DNA from: Phragmites australis
Taxonomy: Eukaryota > Streptophyta > Magnoliopsida > Poales > Poaceae
DNA: 64,000 bases
Assembly (NCBI RefSeq): GCF_958298935.1
Contig: NC_084941.1
Location: 21,256,001 to 21,320,000, forward strand
Reading direction: 5' to 3'
A program made the position numbers and the translations under genes. Of this stretch, positions 23,375 to 33,638 are shown one piece after another (position 1 is the first letter of the stretch; each line of letters begins with the position of its first letter). The notes under the pieces are model-generated. The model was not told where the DNA came from. It did no database searches and saw only the letters and a list, made by a program, of their open reading frames with translations.

Positions 23375-23865
23375 TCCAGCCAATGGACCGCCGCCCCTGC
23401 TGCCGTATGCCTCGACGACCTTAGAATCCCATACGACCTAGATTTTAGGGTTGTCGAGCGCCCTTGCTTGCATGATCTTGGAGGCGTGGAAGGTGTTCCA
23501 ACGGTGGATGATGTAGGCGTGGGAGCCGTACTTCGTGAGGAAGTTGGCCTCCTCCATGGCGGAGTCACCGTTGCCTATGACGGTAATGGGCTTGTTCCGG
23601 AAGATGGGGGCAGTGCTGTCGCAGACGGCGCAGGCGGAGATGCCTTGGTTCCAGTAGGCATTAGAGCCAGCGAAGTGAAGGCGGCGCGTGATGGCACCAG
23701 TGGAGATGACGACGGCATCGATTAGGACGGTGGTGGAGTCGGAGGCAATGCGGAAGGGGCGCGCAAAGAAGTCGACGGCGGTGACAGTCTCGGAGAGGAT
23801 GTTGGTCCCGAAGTGGAGGGACTGCATGCGGTAGCAGTCCATGAGGTCGGCACCCATGATGCCGT
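23375..23865 (-). pseudogene. NADPH-thioredoxin reductase fragment captured by CACTA
   Basis: The minus frame from 23857 reads [45 protein letters not shown], then [19 protein letters not shown] with the redox CAVC motif, and [19 protein letters not shown] (NADPH-binding GxGxxA-like, here GNGDSA). A TAG at 23435-23437 replaces an expected Gln codon; homology continues in frame (VVWDSKVVEAYG) to about 23375. It covers the middle of a plant NTR (NTRA/B or NTRC type), with no FAD N-terminus, no C-terminus and no introns. Unlikely to make an enzyme; antisense or small-RNA effects on the parent gene are conceivable. Confidence 0.88.
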
Positions 23866-24005
23866 CTGGCCCCTATGGCTTTGCTCATCGACGATGTGTT
23901 TCTGGGCGTCAAGCGCCTGTGGCCAGCCAACGCCAGTGAACTGAAGGTCAGAATTTGCAAAAGGAGGGAGGAAGATCGAAACCGAGTCCTTTATTGGGAA
24001 GGAGC

Positions 24006-24275
24006 TCACCTTGCTCCGGGAGATGGTGGCGACAGGCCGGACAGCCCCAAGGAGGCTGGAGACAGCACCACGCCACCGACGGATCCTCCAGACTCACAGA
24101 CAATGAGCTCAAAAAGCTCAGTTTGGGAGGAAGAAGGGAGATTTATTATACTACTCACCGCGTGTCTCCAAAGGTCAACGACAACGACCTCTGTGACGGC
24201 CTCCATGGCGGTGATGGTAGCGGTAGCCAAGAGCCCGACATAGAGGCAGAGGAAGAAGCTCCTCCAAGCACCCAT
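24006..24275 (-). CDS. Unrecognised 89-aa frame in the CACTA element
   Basis: Opens MGAWRSFFLCLYVGLLATA, a short hydrophobic stretch that looks like a signal peptide or membrane segment, then a middle (LPSSSQTELFELIVCESGGS) I cannot place. It lies upstream, on the same strand, of the captured thioredoxin-reductase fragment. It may be part of a second captured gene or the element's own first exon. No function is proposed. Confidence 0.3.
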   Translation of the reverse strand: MGAWRSFFLCLYVGLLATATITAMEAVTEVVVVDLWRHAVSSIINLPSSSQTELFELIVCESGGSVGGVVLSPASLGLSGLSPPSPGAR

Positions 24276-24813
24276 CCAGGCGACACTAGACTATACATGT
24301 CTATAGAACTTAACTAGAAGGAGAGCTAGGGGAGCTAGGGGTTGTCCCCACTCCCTCCCGCTGGTGAGCTCACTGGAGATGGAGAGAGAGGGGGCTGGAT
24401 CTGAGGGGCACTCTAGATCTAGATGGAGATGTCGTGGGAGGACAAGCTTTCACGGGAGGATAAGTTTCTACTCGTTGGGCTCTCGTCGAGAGTGGGTTGG
24501 AGAAGGTTCTAGCGACATACAGGTGTTGCATGTCAAAGTGTAGGTGCAAAGCGGGACGCACAGTTTCTATTAGAACCATATGAACTACGCCATCTGTACA
24601 GACGGTCACATTTGAAGCCATCTGTATATAATAGTACATATGGTTCTTAAATGCAAACCGTCTGTACTAAAGCGTCCCACTTTGTGGAAACTACTCCTCA
24701 TCATTTTTCAGAAGGTTCTACTTTGGAACCATCTGTGATACCCTTTGCACAGACGGCTCTGAATAGGCGCCTATACAAGGGTATCCTACTAAATCATTTT
24801 TGTAGTAGTGTAT

Positions 24814-25341
24814 GCAAAGAAAAAAAACTTGGGGACAACATATAGGCTGAACAAAGGCTGCAAATAGTGCAATATTTGTTGCATTGCTAGCTCAGAGTCT
24901 TGTTTCAAACTAACAGTCCATCTTCGAGCATCTCAAATTAACAGTTCATCATCGAGCATCTCAAACTAATAGTTCATAATCGAGCATTCTCAAATTACTT
25001 AAAAATCAAATCAAATTAAACAAAAGCATATAGACCATTCTCCAAGTAAACAAAATTTTACTTGGGCAACATCTATTCTAATCATTTTAACACTAAGAAC
25101 CATGACCTCAGCATAGAGCAAGAGCTAATACCGCAGGGCTCTTAGATTTTATTGGCATCATTGAGCTAAATATAAAGAAATCAATTTGCATAGCATCTGT
25201 TCTTATCATAGCATTTGTTCTTATCAATTTGTATAGCATATGTTCTTATAATACTGCAGGAACCGAATGGCATTGGCGAGGAGATGAAACTCAAACACAT
25301 CTGAGTATTCCCAATCAGATTACGAGGACATTGCAGCGTAC
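24814..25341. other. Intergenic sequence with short direct repeats
   Basis: The first 40 bases may continue the LINE fragment. At 24907-24985 three near-copies of 'cagttcatcatcgagcatctcaaa' occur in tandem (period about 36 bp). At 25190-25250 there are three copies of 'agcatatgttcttat'-like words. No gene. Confidence 0.4.
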
Positions 25342-25824
25342 CTAGACTGAGGGGGAGGAGACAGAGGGGGATGAGACGGTAGGGTCACCGGCGTGGGTGA
25401 CGTCAATAGCTGGGCTTGTTAGCACGGGTGACAACGACAGAGGGGGAGGAGACGGCGGCGACTGGGTGCTGGTCCTTGGCGAAGGCCTAGGGGAGGGGGA
25501 CAGGGATGGCATCGGGGAGGAGGATGTGAATGGTGTCGAGGAGGAGGATGACTGCATCGAGGAGGATGGGGATAGTGTCGGGGAGAAGGATGGCGACGAC
25601 GTCAGGGAGGAGGACGACAACACCGTCGAGGAGGACGGGGATGGTGGGCTTAGGCTTATCGGTGAGGACTCGTGGTCCTCCGGTGGCGTGGGCGAGAACA
25701 AGGTGTAGGCGGTAGCGCATGAGGACAACGCGAGAGGCAATTCGATAGAAGGGGGAAATTTTTTACAACGTGAGAGGCAATTCGATAGAAGGGGGAAATT
25801 TTTTCTATGTCTAGGAGGGTGCAC
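25342..25824 (-). other. GAGGA-rich low-complexity frame near CACTA end
   Basis: A 160-codon minus frame, almost all Ser/Pro (SPPSPSSSTVLSSSS...), arises from gaggaggat-type repeats on the plus strand. A similar Ser/Pro-rich frame sits at 46086-46553 beside the other CACTA remnant, so it may be part of that transposon family rather than chance. I would not call it a protein gene. Confidence 0.4.
25731..25810. repeat. 40-bp tandem duplication
   Basis: Units 25731-25770 and 25771-25810 share gagaggcaattcgatagaag and the following ggggaaatttttt, differing at the first base and in the last few. Recent slippage-type duplication in the CACTA subterminal area. Confidence 0.9.
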
Positions 25825-25853
25825 GCAGCGCTTTGGTTATATAGGTGGTGCTT

Positions 25854-25937
25854 CACTACCGGCATAAAGGGTGTGCCGGCAGTGAAGGGAGGATTCACTG
25901 CCAGCATAATGGGTGTGCCGGCAGTGAAGGGGGGCTT
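25854..25937. repeat. Two 42-bp palindromic CACTA subterminal repeats
   Basis: Unit 1 starts cactaccggca and contains tgccggcagtg; unit 2 starts cactgccagca and contains tgccggcagtg. Each can fold on itself. Comparable 'cagtgata/tatcactg' repeats lie at 46555-46680 beside the second TNP2 remnant. Confidence 0.75.
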
Positions 25938-25997
25938 CATTGTCGTCTCATGATGTCAGACTGCAGTGAACCCCCCTCCCCCGGCAGCGAAGCAAAA

Positions 25998-26070
25998 AAA
26001 TTATTGAGCTGAGGACAAGCATCGAACCTACGACATGTGGCCCCTAGTCTGAAGAAACTAACCGCTGCGC
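25998..26070 (-). repeat. tRNA-like patch with pol III A and B boxes
   Basis: On the minus strand tagcgcagcgg fits the A-box consensus TRGCNNAGYNGG over its length, and ggttcgatgct fits the B box (GGTTCGANNCC) except the last base. No acceptor stem or full cloverleaf is apparent. It lies between CACTA subterminal repeats and TNP2, like the patch at 21528. Confidence 0.5.
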
Positions 26071-26424
26071 TACTTAAGTGTATTCGATTGTGTTCGTACT
26101 ACCTACATTTATTAACATTCTGTTGAACTCCAATCCTAATACATATTTATTTTAATTTGAACTTGCTATATAAAAAATTAAGTTTTCTATATACCTAGAT
26201 TTCATGGTTAAATTTTCTAATTCAATAAAAATGAAAAATAAATATGTTCACACCTAAATTTTTATATTGGAGCTTGCTAATTAATTAAAAAATTAAAAAT
26301 CAATGTGCTCAATAATAAAGACATATTCTACCATAAACTACAAATTGAAGCTTCCATAACATAAATGAGGTATAATTGCATCTAAAAAATTCATACATAG
26401 TAATTCATGTCCTTCATTAATATG

Positions 26425-26860
26425 CAAATAAAGCTACTTAATCTGGCTTAATGATTCGCCCTTCATTATGATCACGACGTATATAGAGAGGTTCGTCGGT
26501 GTCTTCCATGAGACCTAGGTTGATGTCCTACCCGAAAGGAGGTAGCGCTTTGAATGGATTGTGGTCTTCCTCGTCGACGATATTCTCCACTCCAACATTC
26601 CTTCTTTTTCCTTGAAGAACCACTTGGCACTCCTCCTTGTTACCCGGGTATAGGTCATTTACATAGAAGACTTGCATAACATATTTTGCAAGTATGAATA
26701 GTTCTTCTCTGTATCTGATGAGTTTTTGGTCCACTGTAGCATACCATACTTGTCGATCTTCACACCCCCTGGGAGTCTGACCCATTGGCACTAGAAAAAA
26801 ATACTTTAACACTCCATAGTCGAGCTCTCATATCTCCTCTGTGAATCCATAGTAGGTCTC
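26425..26860 (-). pseudogene. CACTA TNP2 transposase C-terminus (DUF4216), part 1
   Basis: The minus frame reads KYFFLVPMGQTPRGCEDRQVWYATVDQ..., FILAKYVMQVFYVNDLYPG and ECQVVLQGKRRNVGVENIVDEEDHNPF, the DUF4216 region of plant CACTA transposases. It matches 46954-47370 almost colinearly. Its upstream half lies beyond the solo LTR (28274-28902); the LTR's GTCTC duplication marks the break. Confidence 0.85.
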
Positions 26861-28273
26861 TGTCAGTGAATTAGGAACCAGGGGTCCCCGAATCCCAAGG
26901 TCAGGCTAGCAATCCGCCACATGGCGCCATCCCGTGGGGTCACCTTTGCAAGGTAAAAAAGACTAAGTTCTGGGAGAGGGCGCTCGGGGCCACAGTCAGT
27001 GGTCCCCGAGTACCCAGGTTCTCCGATGATCTGTGAAGACTAAGTGACGGGAAGAAAGTGCTCGGGGAGGTAAACGGTGACCTCCGAGCACCCAAGTCTC
27101 CCGACGACCAGGAGAACCAAGTACCGGGAGGGGTGTGCCCGGGGCTACGAGCAGTAGCCCCCCGGGCACCCGAATACCCCGAGGGCCCACTGAAGGAAGT
27201 TCCGGGAGAGAGTGCTCGGGGCTGCGAGCCGCGGCCCCCGAGCACTCGGTCCCCCGAGGATCCGTACAAACATTCTCGGGAGAGAGTGCTCGGGGAGGTG
27301 AACAGTGACCCCCGAGCACTCGGTTCCCCGACGACCCGGAAGCCCCCTGACAGTGGCCACCACAGGGGTCCAGCGATGAGGTGTCAGCAGGTGAAAGGCT
27401 CGAGGCCGCATTTAAGAGCGCGAGTGGCCTGTCACCTCCAACTGCTCCCGCCACGCTCGGTGTCAGTTCCTGCCATATTCTGGCAGAAGGGCGTGGGGAC
27501 ATTAAATGCACGGGTCCCATCCCGTGCCATCCGGCGCGCCTCTGGATAACGTCACAAGGGTCAAGGCGTTCCGTCTGCCGCGCTGCTGTGGCAGGAGAAC
27601 AAGATAGGGCGGGCACGCCAGGCCGCTCTGCGGCTGCCCGGTGGGCCCTCTCCACGGCGCCCGTTGCCAGTGCCATTATGGCGACTGATGACCGGGAGCG
27701 GGACGCGTTTTCAACCCCCGGTCACTTCGCACAGAGGCTATGATGACGCCCTTTCCATTTATGGTGCCTTGGAACTTGTGCCCTCCCATTCGGGGCACGC
27801 TACTGCCGGCGGGTATTTAAAGCAGCCGGCAGCACGGACAAAGACAAGTTGGAAAATCTCTGAAGAAGTGAATATCTCTCGGCAAGCTCTGCACGGTTGA
27901 AGCAGTTAATGAAGTAGAGAAGATCGAGAAAGCCAAGAGCCTCCAAAGCCAACAGATACTCACAGACCGAAGAACAAGGAGCCCCAGGCTCTAGGATAGA
28001 CAGACATTCTTGTAACCAGCAACATCCTTGAGGGACATTCTCAGGGCATTTATAGCATCCATACAGGAGTAGGGTGTTACGCCTCCGTACGGCCCGAACC
28101 TGTCTAAACCCCAGTGCATTTACTTCATTCCGCACCAGATCATTCCACCCCGCCAACCATCGCATTCATATCCACTTATTTTTCCGGCAAACATATTCAG
28201 AATCATCCCCCCGGCCGAATCTCTAAAAATGGGTCCCTCAGGATCCCTGCGACAGGAGTTAACCCTCCGACAG
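26861..28273 (+). mobile_element. Solo LTR of the Tat gypsy family
   Basis: Starts tgtcagtgaattagg and ends aaccctccgaca (1413 bp), matching the 5' LTR at 2419-3830 along its length, including the five palindromic U3 units and the U5. Perfect target duplication GTCTC at 26856-26860 and 28274-28278. A TATA-like tatttaaa is at 27814-27821. No internal sequence remains: a solo LTR produced by LTR-LTR recombination. It split a CACTA transposase remnant. Confidence 0.95.
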
Positions 28274-28902
28274 TCTCTATTTTGCCATTGCAGCCGTAGC
28301 ATTTATACGGACACCGTTATTTTGGTTGGCGCTCTTATTATCACTAGACCTTCACACCCCCTGGGAGTCTGACCCATTGCCGTTGTACTTGATGATCCGT
28401 GAGCAAACACATTCAACTGGGCATACTCTATCTGCTTATCTATCACCTGTCTATGTAACCAAATGCCAAAATGATCTCGATGCTCTCGTGTGATTCAAAC
28501 ATTGGACATCCCTGGGTTTTTGGTCTGTAGCATCTTTTGGTGTTCTTCGTCATACGGGTCCAGTACAACTGATTGTTGTAGAACTGTGAAATATGCTTGC
28601 ATGACTGAAATAGGATCATTAGTGCGGAATGAGTTTACACTTATCGTCCCTTCCCCTTTAGTCTCCCCTCATGATGAGATACAGGCACACCAATCGATTT
28701 AAGATTCATGTAGTCGACGTAGAAATCAATGACCTCATCGGTTCCCCAGCCCTCGACCATGCAACCTTCTGGCCGATTTCGATTACAAACATATTTATCC
28801 AGAACTCCCATGAACCTCTTAAAAAGGTACATCTAATGCAGAAACACGGGATCAAGAATTCGTATATCTTTCACAATGTGAACAAGAGATGCACCATGAT
28901 AT
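28274..28902 (-). pseudogene. CACTA TNP2 transposase remnant, part 2 (DUF4218 side)
   Basis: The minus frame 28832-28641 reads FKRFMGVLDKYVCNRNRPEGCMVEGW then EVIDFYVDYMNLKSIGVPVSHHEGRL, the junction region after DUF4218 in TNP2 proteins. It is colinear with 47371-47946 of the second remnant. Homology stops at about 28902 (gcaccatgatat), where WD40 sequence begins. Confidence 0.85.
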
Positions 28903-30656
28903 TGTGTGCTGCTTTCCAGCCGAATATGCTTGCCTTTATTACTGCCTCCTCAACTGGCTGGTTGCAGGTAATATGAAGTCTATAAATTTTATTGTTTGAA
29001 GTTTTAGCTCTTGAAAGTGTTCCTTTGTGTTTGTTGTTATACTTCAAGGTCATATTTGAGCATTTCTTCCCAAACTACACTTGCTTTTGCACCTTGTTGT
29101 TTGGGAGTCTGACTTCCAGTTATTAATTCTTGATAAAGTTACCCAGTCATCTACCCTATAAATGCATGGGGACTTTACGTTTGATTGGTGGAACAGTAGA
29201 GCAGTAAAATTCCATTTGGGCAGTGTTGTGGTTGTTGATGAGGCAAAATGCAGTAAAGGAAGTACACATGAGGAAAGTTAAATGAGGGTAGATCAGTCAA
29301 ATTGCTTTGCGCTGAGCTAAAACGTCAATCATCTCAGAACAGAGTATCATTTATAACCTATTTTCTATCTTTCTCTACAGTTTTATCAACGAAATGACGA
29401 GGCAGTAAGAGCAAAGTCAGCTATCGAGTGGAACGATAATGCAAGACCCTGGTTAGTAATTGGTGATAAGGTGGTGATATCATTAATGTTGAGAATTAAA
29501 TATATCAATCATGAATGGTTGCTGTAATATGCAATGCAGGTCTGACAGTTGTGGTACAAGGGATTTGTCCTTTAACAGAACGGGTGATAGATTAGCCTGT
29601 GCTAGGTATTTTTTTTATTGTGTATTAAAAATAATTACTGAGATATGCGTTACAGAGTTTTCATTTAACTATGAACGGGCTGGATCGGAGTGTTAAGGTT
29701 TGGAGGTTCGAGTACAGTGCCAATCAGGATCCATTGTAATTCTCTCTTCTCGTACTTGTTTATTACTTTAGTCAATTTAATATATAATACAACTAGATAA
29801 TCTTGACTTGTATAATTTATTGCAGCCTTCAATCACTATACACAGTAGCAGAGGCTGGTTTACATAACCTTTCTGTTAAATCGGCTGCGGCTTGGCACTC
29901 GGCGGTGTATGCAGTTGGAGATGGAATGCAAGCCATTTCCATATATGGCACTGAGGTATGTGTTTTCCTTTGGTGACGTTTGGATTTTTCTGAAAGTATG
30001 AACACATGATCATTCTGAAAGTATGAACATATAAAATTATATCTGTTCTTTGTGTTAAGATAAAAGCTCATGCTTGTCTATGTAGGATGCTCGGAAATTG
30101 TGTGATAATAAACACAGTGTAGACACTAGTGCTTGTTTTAACGAGGCTAACAGAGTGGCCTGGCATCGAAAGGTATCGCTGTATCATTCTCATTTTTTGT
30201 TTATCATCAAAAATAATAATTTTATGGACTTTTAAACATTTGCTTTCTTCTTTTTCTCCCTCCTGCAGGAGTCAAGCCTTCTTAGCTTCAGGTGGCAGTG
30301 ATGGTTTCATTTTGTTTTGGAGCCACCATACACAAACCGAAGAGGGTTTCGCTCCAAATGAGAGAAGTGTTCACCTTGTGAAGTTGTTTTATACCAACAT
30401 GTCATTTCCCTGTGGCGCTGCAAGGGCGACTCTGGAAGAGTACGACAAGGTGCAGGATCATGTGCGCAACATGTTGAGAACTTTGGTTGATGAGAGTGAA
30501 GTTAAGGATCAGCAACTGGATAAAATTGCTACTTTGTCCGGTACTGATCTATCTAGATTAGATCAGGGTGAGAAGTTGTCTGACCAAGAGCTCAAGGCAT
30601 ACTTTTCTAGTATCTTACGTTTAGCCACCAAACAGGTTGTAAGCATTAAACACTAA
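28891..30656 (+). pseudogene. WD40-repeat protein, 5'-truncated multi-exon pseudogene
   Basis: Exon-like blocks with GT/AG borders: to 28967 (FQPNMLAFITASSTGWLQ), 29381-29451 (FYQRNDEAVRAK...), 29540-29605 (GTRDLSFNRTGDRLA), about 29671-29735 (GLDRSVKVWRFEY), 29826-29955 (SAAAWHSAVYAVGDGMQAISIYG), 30086-30172, 30269-30656 (FLASGGSDGFILFW then an acidic helical tail). The pattern of ...GLDRSVKVW and SGGSDGFILFW is WD40-type. The acceptor before GLDRSV is missing, and joining 30172 to 30269 breaks the frame by one base. The 5' end is replaced by CACTA sequence. I do not recognise the exact family; a divergent single gene parent elsewhere is expected. Confidence 0.7.
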
Positions 30657-31391
30657 TGTATTTCATGTGATGAAGTGAGCTAGCTGGAATGAGACGAACA
30701 TGTGTTATCTTGGTTGGAGTTTGTGGAAAGAAGTGTTGAGCTAGCTCTTTTGTTTTTTCTTTCTGTAATCTGTGTGCTAATGTGGGTACATGTCTGCTAA
30801 ACGCCTTGAGCATATTAAAACAAAAATAACCTCTCTATTCGATAATTGTATCCCCGCTGTCTGTTTCAGTGGAAGGCACATTGAATTCTGCCAAAACGCA
30901 TCGTAGTGGAGTATGTTCAGCGGCAGGTGTTACAAACCAAATGATCAAAGCCAGCAACCGACCAGTAGTTGCCCAATATCAGGTAACCGACCGGCAGTTG
31001 CTCCTGCACGTTAGGAATAGACACACTTGTTCCCTTACATTTTGAGTTCAATCTACTACTTAGTTTCTACTTCTAAGACATTATCACGCACGCTCTGCTG
31101 AGTTCAAGTACAAAGGCGCGAAGGCCTTCCTCCATCAAAGGTGAGAACTATGGCGGATTGGGACTTACCTTCTCTACCCATGTCCTTGGAGATGCCCCTG
31201 ATCTTCGTCTTGCCACTACCAAATCGTCCCCGTTGGCGTCCACTTAGCCACCACCTTCGCTTGGGTCACCACCGCTGAGCCCCTGGGTTCTACCGTGGCC
31301 GAGGACATCGGCCCTACCACGGCCACCACCGTGCGCTAGGGCATGGCCACCACGATGGCGGCCCCTCCACCACTGTGACTCCAGCGACCCC
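30657..31391. other. 3' flank of WD40 pseudogene and unassigned sequence
   Basis: 30657-30830 looks like a 3' UTR (T-rich, ttctgtaatctgtgtgct). 30930-31010 has two copies of an 'accgacc(g/a)g(c/t)agttgc' word, possibly LTR-related. 31140-31390 is GC-rich with ggccaccac-type repeats and no continuous frame. Confidence 0.35.
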
Positions 31392-33450
31392 TGTAACACC
31401 CCAGGATCCCACAAAAGCCTGAAATGCTACTTAACATACTCTACAAGCATGCCGATCTATAAAAAAAATTCGGCAGCACCTCCTTTGAAATGAGAGACAA
31501 CGCGAAAGCAACAATAGATAGAGGTATATATATAATGTGAAAGAACAACACACTAACATTTAACAACATCCTAGTAAAAGAAAATATCAAGAGCTTAACC
31601 GCTCTAAGGCATTACTAAGATAGTCAAGCAACGACACCAACATCTATTACATTATTATTATAGCACTATTTTGTATGGTGTAAGTGATGTCATGAATGTG
31701 TAACACGTGCTGCTAAGCCTTTCCCTCCAAACTAGCTTCAAAAGGACAACCTGTGGAGGGAAAAAGCAAAGGTGAGATTGGGTAATCTCAGCAAACGAAC
31801 TACTTTAACAAGCTATTTAAACCATAATATTTAAAGCATCAATTTAATACTTTAACAGGTATAAAAGATATTAACATTATCAAACATATTCTTTTTTAAG
31901 CAAGTTAAATAGCTACTCCTAAAAAAATTCAATAATCACATGTTCATAGCGAACTTAACTGTAATATAAGCCAGATAAAGAAACTATATATCCCATATGA
32001 TAAGATATCAACAACAAAATTGACTTCAACTTCTAATAGTAAAATAGGACTTGTAATGAAATATCAATATCCAAGTCATCATGAAAAGAGTTCAAACCGT
32101 ATTAATAATAAATGACAATTTTACAAGAATGACCCACTGTGAGAAACCGTCCAAACAGTATTCTAATTAATCATCAAGAGGATCATTATTCATAATCCAA
32201 CTTCTAAGAGTCCCAGCACGTGTTTTGTGCTCAAGGATCAGAACACATGCCTCCAACATAGTACATCACAACATAGCTTAATAGAGAGAAAGTAATAAAC
32301 ATTTATATTTAAAAAATTAAGCATACAACTGATTCCAACAATTTATAACAAAAATGAGCTAGGAGGAGATAAAAACCCCTCAACTCTTAACTTATCCAAA
32401 GATCTACGCAGCGGAAAGAATAAACTAGACAACAAAATAGAGTGGAGCCACATACCCTTAGGCTCCACTCCAAAAGCTCGAGCTTCGGAGTAGAATGCAC
32501 TACTCCTGCCTGCCACCCTGATCGGCAGGCACAAAGTAGCCAAACACCGCCCCATCCCCAGCAGCCAGAGTACCTACATCAACTTAAGGGTAGCACCCTG
32601 AGTACGAAGGTACTTGCAAGACTTACACAATATGAGTATATAATATCCCGACTCCAAGGATTATGCATTGAGCTATTAGTAAGGATATAAACATGCGGTT
32701 AAGTTAATTAAAGCGGTAAGCAACCTAGACATATGTGTGAGCAACTAACTTAACCAACATATATGAAATTACCTGCAACTACCAACTGATCATATAAAAC
32801 TGTAACCACAATAGTATCAACGTATAACAAGTGCCATCTGGACCACCTCCCACATATCCGAACCACAAACAACATATCTGAACCATCATCCACAAGCGAG
32901 AACTCTACGACCGATACAAATGAAACCATAGCATGCTCATGACCGAGAGCGCGGCAGTTTGAACCGTTTTTATACCCTGCAGAGGGATACTCCTGGACCC
33001 ACACAAGTCGGGGACTATACGACTTGTGCCACCTGCTAAAGTGCACACAAGGGAGTATTCGTGTCAACCTTTCCCAACTAGCCCCAAGCGTGTGCGGCAT
33101 GCATCGCTCGGCGTGGCGGTACTAGAACTACTCCCGGAGCAAACTAGTACCACTTACAAGCCCGTCCGCTCACACCGTCGATATTTAGGCTCCACAAAGC
33201 CACAGCTGCGAAGGTATTCGGCTAGCCTTACCATTAGATCAACATGTGGTGAGTAAGGTAAGTGCTAAAGCCAACTGTACCGACGGACGATCTTAAACGA
33301 TGAAAGCGGTCTACGGTGTCCAGGTTCCCTTCCCGAACTGCCCCCAGACTTTCCTTGAGGGCAGATAACACCCCTAATACCGCCCACATCTCGTCTCATA
33401 CTCACCACTCAACCAACCATAACAACCTCAACCATGTATTTCTTGCACAC
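31392..33450 (-). repeat. LTR-like repeat, inverted relative of 58110-58806
   Basis: Begins tgtaacacccc at 31392 on the plus strand. The portion 32760-33440, read on the minus strand, follows 58110-58806 closely: shared words include gagtggtgagtatga, gacaccgtagaccgctt, ggctttagcacttacctta, tttgctccgggagtagtt and gtgggtccaggagtatcc. No coding capacity is apparent; the small frames are noise. Probably part of an unclassified LTR retrotransposon; both copies are incomplete, so the class is uncertain. Confidence 0.65.
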
Positions 33451-33510
33451 CGAAAAATATTTTTACACAGGATAATAACGAACGCCTCATCTTCTACTCT
33501 AACTTATGAC

Positions 33511-33632
33511 TTAGGGCGATACGAACAACATATCGGCCATACATGCATGTTCTAAGGGCGATGATATTCACACCGGCCACGTACAGTAATATATCTTAGG
33601 ACGATAGTAAATTACATCGGCCATGTATAGTT
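33511..33632 (-). repeat. Three ~42-bp degenerate tandem units beside gypsy integrase
   Basis: Units contain (t)tagggcgata...catcggccatacatg, taagggcgatga...caccggccacgtacag and taggacgatag...catcggccatgtatag. They lie just beyond the integrase stop, where Tat elements keep 3' repeats before the LTR. The LTR itself is not found. Confidence 0.6.
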
Positions 33633-33638
33633 ACCTTT

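Larger units (their letters stand above)
22503..24810. mobile_element. Non-autonomous CACTA element with captured gene (Pack-CACTA)
   Basis: Ends are CACTACTA... (22503) and, reversed, CACTACTA... (24810), flanked by an identical 3-bp duplication TAT (22500-22502 and 24811-24813), the length diagnostic of CACTA. Subterminal copies of gtacagacggt / accgtctgt occur at both ends (22560-22690 and 24570-24770). The 2308-bp interior holds no transposase but carries a thioredoxin-reductase fragment (23375-23865, minus) and an unrecognised 90-aa frame. It interrupts a LINE fragment. Mobilisation would need a partner element. Confidence 0.92.

Noticed and set aside
23468..23725. Plus-strand ORF in the CACTA element
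   Set aside because: Complement of the thioredoxin-reductase fragment; no independent support.
28671..28976. Plus-strand 101-codon ORF as a real gene
   Set aside because: Its first part is antisense to TNP2; only the last about 25 codons belong to the WD40 sequence.
31392..33638. 3' LTR of the second gypsy element
   Set aside because: The sequence has a relative at 58 kb that is not next to gypsy pol, and no matching 5' LTR exists at 39.6 kb; association unproven.
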